A stretch of DNA of 64,000 nt from Streptomyces sp. NBC_00490. Lineage in GTDB: Bacteria; Actinomycetota; Actinomycetes; Streptomycetales; Streptomycetaceae. Numbering within the stretch: position 1 is the stretch's first letter; every line of letters starts with the position of its first letter. The position numbers and the translations under genes were made by a program. Below the pieces are notes generated by a model, which saw only the letters and a list, made by a program, of their open reading frames with translations, made no database searches and had not been told where the DNA came from. Positions 51,205-60,235 of the stretch are shown here, piece after piece. The DNA lies in the NCBI RefSeq assembly GCF_036013645.1, contig NZ_CP107869.1, forward strand, positions 8,122,001-8,186,000. The letters are read 5' to 3'.

Positions 51205-52649
51205 CGAACGACCTCACCCACCAGCCCGCCCACGTCCAGCTCCGGGCCCTGGACCGCGGCGAGATCTCCAGCCGCGAACTGCTCGACCTACACCTCGCCC
51301 AGATAGACGCCAGCCAGATCAACGCCGTTGTCACGCGCGACGACAGCGTGGCCCGAGCCGCCGCGCACGCAGCCGACGAACGCCGCGCCCGCAGCGAGAG
51401 CACCGGCGTCCTCAACGGCCTTCCCCTCACGGTCAAGGACAGCTTCGAGACGGCCGGCCTGCGCACCACCAGCGGCGCCGAAGACCTCGCCGACCACGTC
51501 CCCACACGCGACGCCGACGCGGTCGCCCGGCTCCGCCACCAAGGTGCCGTCATCATGGGCAAGACCAACACCCCGGCGTACTGCCAGGACCTGCACACCG
51601 ACAACGTCCTGTTCGGCCCCACGCTCAACCCGCACGACCCCAAGCGCACCACCGGCGGCTCTTCCGGAGGCCCCGCCGCAGCAGTCGCCGCCCACCTGAC
51701 CCCCGCTGACCTCGGCAGCGACCTCGCCGGCTCCCTGCGGCTCCCCGCCCACTACTGCGGCGTCTACGGCCTGCGCCCCACCCACGGACTCATCCCAGCC
51801 CGCGGCCACATCCCCCGCCCGCCGGGATGGATCAGCAGCAGCGACATGGTCACCCCCGGCCCCCTGGCCCGCGATCCCCGCGACCTCGACCTGCTCCTCG
51901 CCGCACTGACGACGCCGTCACTCGACGAAAACAACCCCTGGAGCGTCACGCTGCCCACGGCGCAGCGCCAGATCGGCCAGCTCCGCGTGGCGGTGTGGGC
52001 CGACGACGCGAGCTGCCCCGTCGACCGCAACATCGCCGATGCTGTCGCCGCCCTCGAAGGGACACTCGCCTCCGTCGGCGCCAGTGTCCACCGCACTGCG
52101 GGGCCGGTCGGCTTCGCCGAATCCCTCCGCCTCTTCGAGCAGCTCCTCCACGCCACCACGACGGCCGCCACCGACGATGCCGCCGGCGAGGCCGAACTCG
52201 CCGCCGCCCGTGACCTGCACACGGACGACGCGAGCCCACGGGCCGCCATCCTCCGCCACCGCACGCAGACACACCGCGCCTGGCTCCGCGCCAACGAGGA
52301 GCGCCTCCGGCTCCAGCAGACGTGGCACCGGTTCTTCGCCGACGGTCAGTACGACGTCCTCATTACGCCCGCCGCTCCCACCGCGGCGATCCCGGCCGGG
52401 AGCCGTTCTCTCACGGTCGACGGCGTCGAACGGAGCTTCTTCGACCAGACCGGCTGGGCCAACCTCACCAGCCACGTCGGTCTGCCCAGCCTGGTCATGC
52501 CTATTGCGCACGGCGCTGACGGCCTCCCGATCGGTGTGCAGCTCGTAGGACCGGCCTATTCGGACCGGACCCTGCTCGTGATGGCCGAGCACCTGGCGCC
52601 CCTGCTCGGAGGGACGGCCGAGGGCGTCATCACACCATGGAGCGGATGA
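51201..52649 (+). CDS. Amidase-signature hydrolase
   Basis: A 482-residue enzyme of the amidase signature family (Ser-cisSer-Lys triad). Lys79 lies in GLPLTVKDSF. The Gly/Ser motif TTGGSSGGPAAAVAA holds Ser154/Ser155, and the nucleophile Ser178 is in SDLAGSLRLPA. Later GLRPTHGLIP and GLPIGVQLVGP are family features. The substrate cannot be told. ATG 51201 overlaps the membrane protein stop. As last gene of the XRE-ImmA-membrane operon it might process a signal or a phage- or host-derived amide. Confidence 0.85.
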   Translation: MTNDLTHQPAHVQLRALDRGEISSRELLDLHLAQIDASQINAVVTRDDSVARAAAHAADERRARSESTGVLNGLPLTVKDSFETAGLRTTSGAEDLADHVPTRDADAVARLRHQGAVIMGKTNTPAYCQDLHTDNVLFGPTLNPHDPKRTTGGSSGGPAAAVAAHLTPADLGSDLAGSLRLPAHYCGVYGLRPTHGLIPARGHIPRPPGWISSSDMVTPGPLARDPRDLDLLLAALTTPSLDENNPWSVTLPTAQRQIGQLRVAVWADDASCPVDRNIADAVAALEGTLASVGASVHRTAGPVGFAESLRLFEQLLHATTTAATDDAAGEAELAAARDLHTDDASPRAAILRHRTQTHRAWLRANEERLRLQQTWHRFFADGQYDVLITPAAPTAAIPAGSRSLTVDGVERSFFDQTGWANLTSHVGLPSLVMPIAHGADGLPIGVQLVGPAYSDRTLLVMAEHLAPLLGGTAEGVITPWSG

Positions 52650-52710
52650 CCTCTACGTCACCGGTGGCGCATGTCGTTTGGTGCCGGCGCGAGGCAGTGC
52701 CGCCGGAAGG

Positions 52711-53070
52711 TCACTTCAGTTCCATGAGGATGTCGGCGCGTGCGTAATAGTCGGCCACCGGGAGACAGTCGCGGGTGATCCTGACGAACCCCGCGTCCTC
52801 GTAGAGGTGAATGGCTGGAGCCAGCTTGGTGTTCGTCCCGAGGAACAGCCGGGCCGCACCGAGTGCCTGGGCGCGGTCGATCGCTGCGGCTATGAGTTGG
52901 CGGCCGATGCCGCGTCCTTGCGCGGCGGGGGCCACGGCCATCTTCGCCAGCTCGAACACGGCGTCCGGGTAAGCCAGAAGTGCGATGCACCCGACTGCGG
53001 TGTCGCTGCCCGGCTCGCGGGCCACGAGCATGTCGCCGCCCGGGCCCATGATGCGGCCGAACGGGTGCGG
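52711..53070 (-). pseudogene. GNAT acetyltransferase, N-terminally truncated
   Basis: The minus strand gives PHPFGRIMGPGGDMLVAREP, then VFELAKMAVAPAAQGRGIGR (acetyl-CoA binding Q/RxxGxG/A), LIAAAIDRAQALGAARLFLG and IHLYEDAGFVRI. The first strand and helix expected of a GNAT domain are absent. Upstream, the reading changes frame into a DNA-ligase fragment, so the gene has lost its 5' end in a recombination. No start codon in the right place. Confidence 0.65.
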
Positions 53071-53175
53071 GGCGCGGTCGGGGAGCCGGTGACCGCGCCC
53101 ACGATCGCGTCCTCGGTATGCCGCACCTTGTACTTCAACCACCCACGCGACGCCTGATACGGGCTGTCCAGTGTG
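53062..53175 (-). pseudogene. Fragment of an ATP-dependent DNA ligase
   Basis: In a frame different from the GNAT piece, the minus strand reads LDSPYQASRGWLKYKVRHTE then DAIVGAVTGS.TAPRT. This is the segment of actinobacterial ATP-dependent ligases around motif V (WLKYK). About 38 codons remain, with no start or end. It meets the GNAT fragment at about 53065. Confidence 0.6.
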
Positions 53176-53384
53176 AGCGACGTTCCGCCGTTGGGCGGCC
53201 CTGAGTCACCGGGTGGGGCGCCCACCTGTGTGGACGGCGGGGATACGTGCGGGTTGCAGGGCCCGTCAGGCGGTTCCGCAGCGGAGGATTTCGGCCCGCG
53301 TCGGACGTGGTGTGTGGTGCGGTTTCGGGGGTATTCGAGAGGCCTTAGCCGTGTTGCTCAGGACGAGGGTGGCGGTGTGGTCCA

Positions 53385-53849
53385 GTGGTGCCCGAAAACG
53401 ACGATCTGCCACTGGCCAGCCGCCCGATCCTGTCGGCTCTGGCCTTCGCCGGCAGTGAGCCGGTGGCTGAGGCCCGGGATGCTGCCCGTGGCTTCCTGAG
53501 CGAGGTGCAGGCCGTGCACGGAGTCCCGGTGTCGGACCGTGCGATGGGCATGGTGCAGCTGGTGGTCAGCGAGCTGGTGACGAACGCGCACAAGTACGCG
53601 CCCGGCCCGTGCCTGCTGGATCTGGAGATCAGTGACGGTGCCGTGGAGGTCAGCGTGTGGGACACCGATCCGACGCTGCCGGTGGCCCAGAGCCCTGATC
53701 CGGGCCGGGTCGGGCAGCATGGCCTGGAAATCGTGATCGGCGTGTGCTGCAGCTTCGAGATGCGGCGCGAGCCGGTGGGCAAGCGCATCATGGCCGCCAT
53801 CGTGCTGGCCGACGATCCCGGCGGGAACCCGGCAGGCCGCCTGATGTGA
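53385..53849 (+). CDS. RsbW-like ATP-binding protein
   Basis: A 154-residue GHKL-fold protein. MVQLVVSELVTNAHKYAPGP carries the N-box (ELVTNA), SVWDTDPTLPV the D-x-D/G1-like box, and GQHGLEIVIGVCCSFEM the G2 box. Such single-domain kinases act as anti-sigma or signalling partners and are abundant in Streptomyces. Two GTG codons lie in tandem at 53385 and 53388. Not linked to a visible operon. Confidence 0.85.
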   Translation: MVPENDDLPLASRPILSALAFAGSEPVAEARDAARGFLSEVQAVHGVPVSDRAMGMVQLVVSELVTNAHKYAPGPCLLDLEISDGAVEVSVWDTDPTLPVAQSPDPGRVGQHGLEIVIGVCCSFEMRREPVGKRIMAAIVLADDPGGNPAGRLM

Positions 53850-54270
53850 CGCTGCAAGGTGTCGTGCCGGGGTGCTGCCGTGGGACAGTGTCCGAGCCGC
53901 GATCGTGGTGAAACCGGGGCGGCGATGGTCCGGGTGAACGTCCTGCTGTTCGAACCGCGCTCGGTTCTGCTGCGCGGCAACATCTCCTGCGCCAACTCTT
54001 GCGTCTTCTCCTGCACCATCTCTTGCGACCTCTCTTGCGCGAGCCTCGCCGACGCCGCCGCATCCGTGCAGGTCACCCCTAGCGTACGGGCGTGGTCGGG
54101 CTGCTGACATCCCCGTTGCGACCCCCTTTCGCCCATGCCCTGGCTGGAGTTGAGGGAGTGGGAGGGCGGGATGGGCGGCGCGGACGCTGCCGGGGATCGG
54201 GGCGCGCTCGCGGGTGTTGCGCGCCGGGCGGGCCGCCGCGCCAAGGCCGCCGACGGTGCGGCGGCCGGGG
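53850..54270. other. Gap with a 12-bp tandem repeat
   Basis: No confident gene. Both strands stay open across the repeat at 53982-54041, which produces repetitive peptides in either direction, but neither frame has good start and family evidence. Confidence 0.5.
53982..54041. repeat. Five tandem 12-bp units
   Basis: Units such as AACTCTTGCGTC, TTCTCCTGCACC and ATCTCTTGCGAC share a CTCYTGC core. In the plus frame they encode a Ser-Cys pair every four residues; in a minus frame they encode Gln-Glu every four residues, which could form a helix. Confidence 0.7.
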
Positions 54271-54837
54271 TCAGGAGTCGTCGGGGGCGGAGTCGGTGAT
54301 GTGGTCGAAGCCGCGAATCATGGGGGTCAGCTCCTGCGCGGCTCCGCACAGCGTGCACAGCCGGGTGCCCGGGTGCTCTGCCGCGTCCAGGGCGCGGTCC
54401 ACATCGAGCAGCGCCGCACCCTGTGGCGCTTCCTCGCAGTCCGGTGCGTGAAGGACGGAGTGGGCCGGGCCGCGTCCGTCGCGCACCTTGGCAAAGACCC
54501 ACCCCGAAGGCCGGCGCTCCCCGAGGACCTCACGGACCGCCGACTGCGGCGTCTTCTCCAGGCGCTCGGTTGCGACCCGGTCGTAGTCGACGCCGTCGAC
54601 GGGGCGCACGTGATCCGGGGCGCGCACCCACACCCGGTACTCGGCTGCCTCTACACCGCCGTCCTCGCGATCTCGGTACGACGGCAACCCCACGAGGTAG
54701 GCCCAACCTGTCTCTGTTTGCCGCCGCTTCCACAACCGCGCGACGACTTCCTGCAACTCGGTCCCGAGCAGGGGATCGGCGGGCAGCACGACCCGGACCG
54801 GCACAGGCTTGGGTTCGGCGTCGGAAGGCGGTGTCAC
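54271..54837 (-). CDS. Hypothetical protein, DUF6233-like C-terminus
   Basis: A 188-residue protein from GTG 54837. VPVRVVLPADPLLGTELQEV, then VARLWKRRQTETGWAYLVGL and later VLHAPDCEEAPQGAALLDVD and TRLCTLCGAAQEL. The His-Cys...Cys-Cys end recalls DUF6233 proteins of Streptomyces; the assignment is tentative. A decayed relative of its first 45 codons lies at 57060-57215. Confidence 0.7.
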   Translation of the reverse strand: MTPPSDAEPKPVPVRVVLPADPLLGTELQEVVARLWKRRQTETGWAYLVGLPSYRDREDGGVEAAEYRVWVRAPDHVRPVDGVDYDRVATERLEKTPQSAVREVLGERRPSGWVFAKVRDGRGPAHSVLHAPDCEEAPQGAALLDVDRALDAAEHPGTRLCTLCGAAQELTPMIRGFDHITDSAPDDS

Positions 54838-54954
54838 CGCACCACCGTAGGCAGTGAGCCGGTCCTCCAGCGCGTCCGCGCGGGCAGCAGCTCGCCGCAC
54901 AGGCCCGGTCGAGAGCACCGCCGCGACGCCTGCGGCCACTGTCAGGCCATCGGC

Positions 54955-55179
54955 ATGCGGCTGATGGCGCTGGGCGTGGACTTCCACCAGTACCAGCGGT
55001 TCACCCAACTCACTCCGTCTGTGGGCTACTACGGCAATTCGCCGGAGCTCCGCTATTCGGTGGAGACCGGATACGCACCCAACCGGGAAGAGTTCGACTT
55101 CTGCCGCCAGTTCGTCATCACGGTGGCACTCCGCCTGACCGAGATCAATGCGCGCGCCGTACCCCCGTCGTGGAAATGA
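54955..55179 (+). CDS. Short hypothetical protein, possibly an N-truncated gene
   Basis: A 74-residue reading from ATG 54955: RLMALGVDFHQYQRFTQLTP, then SVGYYGNSPELRYSVETGYA and FCRQFVITVALRLTEINARA. The sequence looks like a natural protein end, but no ribosome site or N-terminal domain is seen, so it may be the remnant of a longer gene. Family unknown. Confidence 0.5.
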   Translation: MRLMALGVDFHQYQRFTQLTPSVGYYGNSPELRYSVETGYAPNREEFDFCRQFVITVALRLTEINARAVPPSWK

Positions 55180-55584
55180 CATCGGCCCGCGTGGCTGCGG
55201 TTGGTGCCGCGCCGGCGGACAAGGCGCCGGGGGAAGCTGAGGGACGGCGCCCGGGACGCCCGGCATGTCTTCGGCGACCTCGAAGTGAGCCGCGGAGATA
55301 CCCTCACCCTCGAAGCCCGCTGAGTGACTGGTCCGAGGAACTGCGCCGCTGCTGAGCGAGGCGCCTGACGAGGCCCGGGCCCGCGCGGACGCGCGGGTAG
55401 CGTCTCGCTTCCCGGCGGCGCCATTCCCCGGCCGAGTGGCTGTCTGGCGTCTGCGCCGGGGACGATGGGGCGCGAGCTCGAAGAAAGGCCACAATTGTCA
55501 GTGACCCTCGATACCTTTGGGCTGATCGGGGCTTCCTGCGCCACTTCCGCAGTGACGCCGCTCAAGAGCTGTGGATGGTGAACG
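55180..55584. other. Gene-free gap
   Basis: I see no convincing gene. Open frames here are Arg/Pro-rich and lack ribosome sites. It probably holds the promoter of the three-gene operon that begins at 55585. Confidence 0.5.
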
Positions 55585-56025
55585 GTGAGCGAAGAGCAAG
55601 CTGCGGGTCACAGCCATGTCGTGCGTCCCGAACCTGTCAGGGACGTGTACCTGATGATGATCCTCGCGATGCTGGAAGAGGACTCGACTAACAAGTCGGC
55701 GCTGAGCGTGACTCTGCAAGTGGGGGGCGCCCTTGTGACTGGAGAGCTGATCAGCCACGGCAGGTGGCAAGACGAGTTCAGGGCATGGCTGGCGACCATT
55801 GGCGGTAGCTCCGACGTTCTCGCGACTGTGATCGACGCCGTCAATCGGGAGCTACAGGATCAGGATGAGGACGAGCTGATGCAGTTCCTGCACCTGAGGG
55901 ACGCCAAGTTCATCACCAACTATGCAGGCAGCATGGAGGGGATCACACCGCAAGGACCTGAACGGCCGCTCTGGCGCACACGCATTGCTGAAGTCCAAGG
56001 ATGGTCACTGGGGAGGCCCCAGTGA
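55585..56025 (+). CDS. Conserved hypothetical protein (weak GvpU-like pattern)
   Basis: A 146-residue acidic protein, GTG 55585. PVRDVYLMMILAMLEEDSTN, then ALSVTLQVGGALVTGELISH and later LHLRDAKFITNYAGSMEG. The strand pair around VTLQVGGALVTGELIS resembles gas-vesicle accessory GvpU-type proteins, but no gas-vesicle genes are nearby, so I do not name it. Coupled to the next gene by GTGA. Confidence 0.75.
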   Translation: MSEEQAAGHSHVVRPEPVRDVYLMMILAMLEEDSTNKSALSVTLQVGGALVTGELISHGRWQDEFRAWLATIGGSSDVLATVIDAVNRELQDQDEDELMQFLHLRDAKFITNYAGSMEGITPQGPERPLWRTRIAEVQGWSLGRPQ

Positions 56026-56261
56026 CGGACACCCTTCGCATGCAATTGGCTGAGTATGACTGGGCCCTGGCCTTGGCGAGCGAGACGTATCGCGGAATGT
56101 CCTCTGACGAGCGCACGGTCCGCGCTGTCGCTGGGAAGCAACTCACCGAGCACCCTCCGAGTAACCGCACTGAGTCGACGTGTAACGGATGCGACGGGGC
56201 TCCATGGCCGTGCAGCATGGTCGAAGGCGCCATTGTCTACGTCGACCCCCACTACAACTGA
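56022..56261 (+). CDS. Small hypothetical protein with Cys motif
   Basis: A 79-residue protein. GTG 56022 follows GGGGAGG by five bases and overlaps the previous stop. TDTLRMQLAEYDWALALASE and TYRGMSSDERTVRAVAGKQL are helical; STCNGCDGAPWPCSMVEGAI holds three Cys and may bind metal. Unknown function; same operon as its neighbours. Confidence 0.7.
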   Translation: MTDTLRMQLAEYDWALALASETYRGMSSDERTVRAVAGKQLTEHPPSNRTESTCNGCDGAPWPCSMVEGAIVYVDPHYN

Positions 56262-56272
56262 GCCGCCGTAAC

Positions 56273-56527
56273 ATGCCAGTCGCGCGTGACCTCGACGGGC
56301 GAATGATCCTTCCCCATGCACGACTTGAGGCTCTCGACCGAATTGTGCGTTTGCGCTCACAAGCCATGGACGCCGGGGACCTCCCTTATCCGAACGACTG
56401 GCCGCTTCCTAGATGTATCGAGTGCCGGGGCGCGGTGGACCGGTGGGTGCGCAGTGGTGGCAACGGGTATCCCCTCACGTACTGGTTCGGTCCGTGTGGA
56501 CACGGCTTCGTTGCCGAAGGGCCCTGA
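56273..56527 (+). CDS. Small zinc-ribbon-like protein
   Basis: An 84-residue protein, ATG 56273, eleven bases after the previous stop. RMILPHARLEALDRIVRLRS is helical. CIECRGAVDRWVRSGGNGYP followed by YWFGPCGHGF gives a Cys-x2-Cys...Cys-x-His group, typical of a zinc ribbon. Third gene of the operon. Confidence 0.7.
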   Translation: MPVARDLDGRMILPHARLEALDRIVRLRSQAMDAGDLPYPNDWPLPRCIECRGAVDRWVRSGGNGYPLTYWFGPCGHGFVAEGP

Positions 56528-57059
56528 GCTGGTTGGCACCATCCATTGGGTGGCGCCCCCATCACCGGTGAGGTCCGCTGTCACGCGCTTGTTCCAGCTG
56601 ACCGGTACGGACCTGTGCTGCTGGAGCGTGAGGCTGCCTGACGGAGCTCGAGTAGGCGGTTGGCGCAGTCGGCGCTGTGGGTGTGATACTTGCGGCGGCC
56701 GGTGCGCTGTCACCGGTGGGGCCGTGGCTACGGGCCCACAAGGCCCGCTTTCCCCCCGTGAGCGGGTCGTGCCCCACGGGGCCAGCAGGTGCACCCCCCC
56801 GTCGCCTGCCGGCCCCGTGGCCCCACGCCCGTTCTTGTCACGACTCAACCCCGGTCACCGGGCCTGGGCGGCAGTGCGGCCACGAGCGGACGACGGCACG
56901 GCTGACGTCAGGCTTGCGGTTCCGTGGCCTCGGACACTCGCTTGGCCACGTGACTTGATGCTGGGAGATGCGGCGCAGCACAGGGAAGGCGTCGTTGTCG
57001 TTGAGCTCGTTCCCTGAGGATGCCCCTGGCCTCACCGACGGCGTGCCGCGTGTCCATGG
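56528..57059. other. Gene-free gap
   Basis: About 530 bases without a credible gene on either strand. It is rich in short GC hairpins (for example around 56715-56780), and the open frames present have the composition of antisense or non-coding high-GC DNA. Confidence 0.5.
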
Positions 57060-57215
57060 CGTGTTGCGGCCGGTCCATGGTGCGGGCACTGGTGTTGCCG
57101 CCGCTCCCACAGCCGCGCGACTACTTTGTGCTGCCCATGTCCTGGCACAGGGAGGGCGGGGGCAGCGGACCCGCACCGGCACAGGCGTGGCGGCGTCCCC
57201 GGAAGGCGTCGTCAC
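57060..57215 (-). pseudogene. Decayed copy of the gene at 54271-54837
   Basis: From GTG 57215 the minus strand reads VTTPSGDAATPVPVRVR, close to VTPPSDAEPKPVPVRVV of the intact gene. A further match at DNA level covers the region for VARLWKRRQ (TCGCGCGG.TGTGG.AGCGG), now out of frame. The rest is gone. Confidence 0.6.
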
Positions 57216-57325
57216 TCTGTGACTGAATCTTGCGGATCCAGAGGACACGTGGCCGTCCGGGGGTGATGTTGCTTTTTGGGGGGCAGGCGCACGGGTGTTC
57301 GTCGTGGCGAGGCGCTGGAGGCGCT

Positions 57326-57721
57326 GTGGTGGATTCACCTGAGGAGGACTACGAGAGCCTGTCCGGTCACAGGCAGGAGACCCCGGAGCGGACGTGGAAC
57401 ATGACGCGTGGGTTCTTGTCCGTGGCCCTGCCCGAAGGCGGCGCTGAGGCGGAGGCGGTGCTGCTGGTAGTTGCAGAACTGGTCACCAACGCGGTGCGCC
57501 ATGGCGGGGGTGTGGCGGGCTTCCAGCTGGCGGCCGGCCCCGGGACGGTCACGGTGTCGGTGAAGGACGCCAGTCCCGTTCCGCCGCAGCCCCGGCCCTT
57601 TGACGCGAGAGAACCGGGCGGGCTCGGCTGGCACTTGGTGCAGGAGCTGGCACTGGAAGTGCGCGTCGACATCGGCCCGGGCGGGAAGACGGTGTCCGCC
57701 GTTTTGCCCGTGCCTCGTTGA
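57326..57721 (+). CDS. RsbW-like ATP-binding protein
   Basis: A 131-residue GHKL protein. GTG 57326 has GGAGG close upstream. EAVLLVVAELVTNAVRHGGG contains the N-box, TVSVKDASPVPPQP the D-box and GGLGWHLVQELALEVRVD the G2 box; GPGGKTVSAVLPVPR ends the sheet. Short for the family, but all boxes are present. Probable anti-sigma or stress-signalling kinase. Confidence 0.85.
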   Translation: MVDSPEEDYESLSGHRQETPERTWNMTRGFLSVALPEGGAEAEAVLLVVAELVTNAVRHGGGVAGFQLAAGPGTVTVSVKDASPVPPQPRPFDAREPGGLGWHLVQELALEVRVDIGPGGKTVSAVLPVPR

Positions 57722-57727
57722 CGGAGG

Positions 57728-58035
57728 TCACGCGAGCGGCCTGACCTGCACCTCACCAGTGTCGAGAACCACCTGTACGGCGTGACCGGCCTGAGTGAGG
57801 ACCGCTGATAACGCCTGCCGCAGAGCGGCACGGATGCCCTCGTACTCTGAGTCGTGGCGTCCGGCAGGACCGAGGTCACTGCCGGGCACCCATCCCACCC
57901 TGATGGAGTCTGTATCCTGCCGCACCCGCGCAGCCCAGGGCTGTCCTTGTCGCCGGCTGATGCGACATCGAAGCCGGCGCGGGTCAGGGTCCGGCTGACA
58001 TCAGCGAGCAGCGTGCCCTCAGCGTCAGCGGTCAT
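57728..58035 (-). pseudogene. Small conserved gene with a single-base frameshift
   Basis: GTG/ATG-type start at 58035 gives TADAEGTLLADVSRTLTRAG then FDVASAGDKDSPGLR. One extra G near 57926 shifts the frame; the sensible continuation is VRQDTDSIRVGWVPGSDLGP then YEGIRAALRQALSAVLTQAG to a stop at 57728. Joined, it is a protein of about 102 residues with a beta-alpha pattern. A sequencing error is a fair alternative. Confidence 0.55.
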
Positions 58036-58085
58036 GGCGAAAGCCTCCGTAGATCAGTGACGGCTTCAGACGCAGATACTGAAGG

Positions 58086-58835
58086 TCAACGCGGCCGGCG
58101 GGGGATCGTTTCGTTGTTGAGGATCGTGCGGGCGACGTCGCGGAGTTTGATGTTCAGGTCCTGTGAGGTTTTCTTCAGCACATCGAAGGCCGCCTGGTCG
58201 TCGTCGAGGTGGAAGCGTTCCATCACGATGCCGGTGGCCGTCCCGATCTCGTGGCGCGTCTGCAGGGCAGTGGTGAGCTGTTCCTCGGTGCGTGCGTAGG
58301 CGAAGGCGACCGCCGCGTGGGAGGCCAGCAGCCACCCGAGGTGTTCGCCGGCCTCGGTGAAGGCGCGGGGACGGAACGAGTACAGATTCAGCGCGCCCAG
58401 GGTCTCGTGGCGTGTGAAGAGCCTAAATCCCAGAGCGCTGCGGATACCCAGGGCGCGGGCCTGGGGCGCGTAGCGGGGCCAGCTGTCCACGCCGGTGGTG
58501 AGGTCGGGGATGCGCTGGACGGGCTGGTCGTCGGTGACCGCGTTGAAGCACGGGCCTTCGCCCAGCTCGCCCTGGATCCGGTCGCAGGAACGGACCACGT
58601 CCGCGCTGGCGGCCAGGGTCTGCACCTGGCCCCGGCGCAGGGTGAGGATGCCGGCGGCGTCGCACCCGTGGACGAGGTCCACCGCGTGGGCGGCGATCCG
58701 GTCCACGGTGGCCTGCAGCGAGTCCTGTTCGAGCAGGTCGCGGGCCATGGCGGCCAGCCGGTCGGCCATCGTCTCCCCTGTTGCGGGTGGGGAGGGACGC
58801 GGTACGCGGTCGATGGAAGTCGGTCGGGTGCTCAA
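58086..58835 (-). CDS. GAF-ANTAR RNA-binding regulator
   Basis: A 249-residue protein. Residues about 30-165 form a GAF domain (DRIAAHAVDLVHGCDAAGIL, GELGEGPCFNAVTDDQPVQR, LGALNLYSFRPRAFTEAGEH). Residues 180-245 are an ANTAR domain (LTTALQTRHEIGTATGIVME, DDQAAFDVLKKTSQDLNIKL, RDVARTILN). ANTAR domains bind paired hairpins in mRNA and relieve termination. TTG 58835 overlaps the ATPase stop (TTGA); ATG 58771 is an alternative. Confidence 0.85.
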   Translation of the reverse strand: MSTRPTSIDRVPRPSPPATGETMADRLAAMARDLLEQDSLQATVDRIAAHAVDLVHGCDAAGILTLRRGQVQTLAASADVVRSCDRIQGELGEGPCFNAVTDDQPVQRIPDLTTGVDSWPRYAPQARALGIRSALGFRLFTRHETLGALNLYSFRPRAFTEAGEHLGWLLASHAAVAFAYARTEEQLTTALQTRHEIGTATGIVMERFHLDDDQAAFDVLKKTSQDLNIKLRDVARTILNNETIPRRPR

Positions 58836-59293
58836 GGCAGCTCGATCTCTGCCCGGACCCGTTTGCCCGCCGGGTGGGCGTCCACGGTGAGGCGGCTGAC
58901 GGCCTGGACGATCCTCAGGCCCTGTCCGCCGATCCGCTGAGGATTGGGAGGCTGGGGAGCGGGCGGGTGGGGTGAGGTGTCCCAGACCGTGATCCGGGCC
59001 AGGCGGCCTGCAGCGGACCGGTCCAGTTCCAGGTGCAGGCCGCAGGGACCCGGCGCGTGCTGGCGGGCGTTGGTCACCAGCTCGCTGACGACCAGCTGCA
59101 CCGTCTCGCAGGCGGAATCCATTGGACGGGCCAAGCCTGCGGATCCGGCTTCGTCAAGCAACGCGAGGGCTGCCTGGCGGGCTGCCGCGCTGGTTACCGC
59201 GCCGTCGTGCCAGATCAGGCGCCGAGGCAGCGGATCGCGGTCATCCGAGCGGTGGTGCCCATCCGACGCCTGCTTCATAAGCGGGATGGTCAT
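58832..59293 (-). CDS. RsbW-like ATP-binding protein
   Basis: A 153-residue GHKL protein, ATG 59293 with AAGGGG upstream. SACETVQLVVSELVTNARQH (N-box), LARITVWDTSPHPPAP (D-box) and GGQGLRIVQAVSRLTVDAHP (G2). It is coupled to the GAF-ANTAR gene, so the two probably act in one signalling path. A longer frame upstream reads through a hexamer repeat and is not used. Confidence 0.85.
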   Translation of the reverse strand: MTIPLMKQASDGHHRSDDRDPLPRRLIWHDGAVTSAAARQAALALLDEAGSAGLARPMDSACETVQLVVSELVTNARQHAPGPCGLHLELDRSAAGRLARITVWDTSPHPPAPQPPNPQRIGGQGLRIVQAVSRLTVDAHPAGKRVRAEIELP

Positions 59294-59397
59294 GCGTGGT
59301 ACCCCTTTTCGTGGATCAGAGCGCCACGTCCGGTACCTCATGTGCGCGCCCATGCCGCCGCGTCTACCCGCTCCGGCAGTCGGTAGGCCCGGCCCGT

Positions 59398-60204
<807 letters not shown>

Positions 60205-60235
60205 GGTTGCCTCCTGGGTGGGGGTGCTGGGGAGA

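Noticed and set aside
53859..54107. Cys-rich small protein over the 12-bp repeat
   Set aside because: The periodic Cys arises from the tandem repeat; start and ribosome site are weak and the minus strand is equally open.
55170..55565. Short open frames on both strands after the gene ending at 55179
   Set aside because: Pro/Arg-rich, no ribosome sites, no domain pattern.
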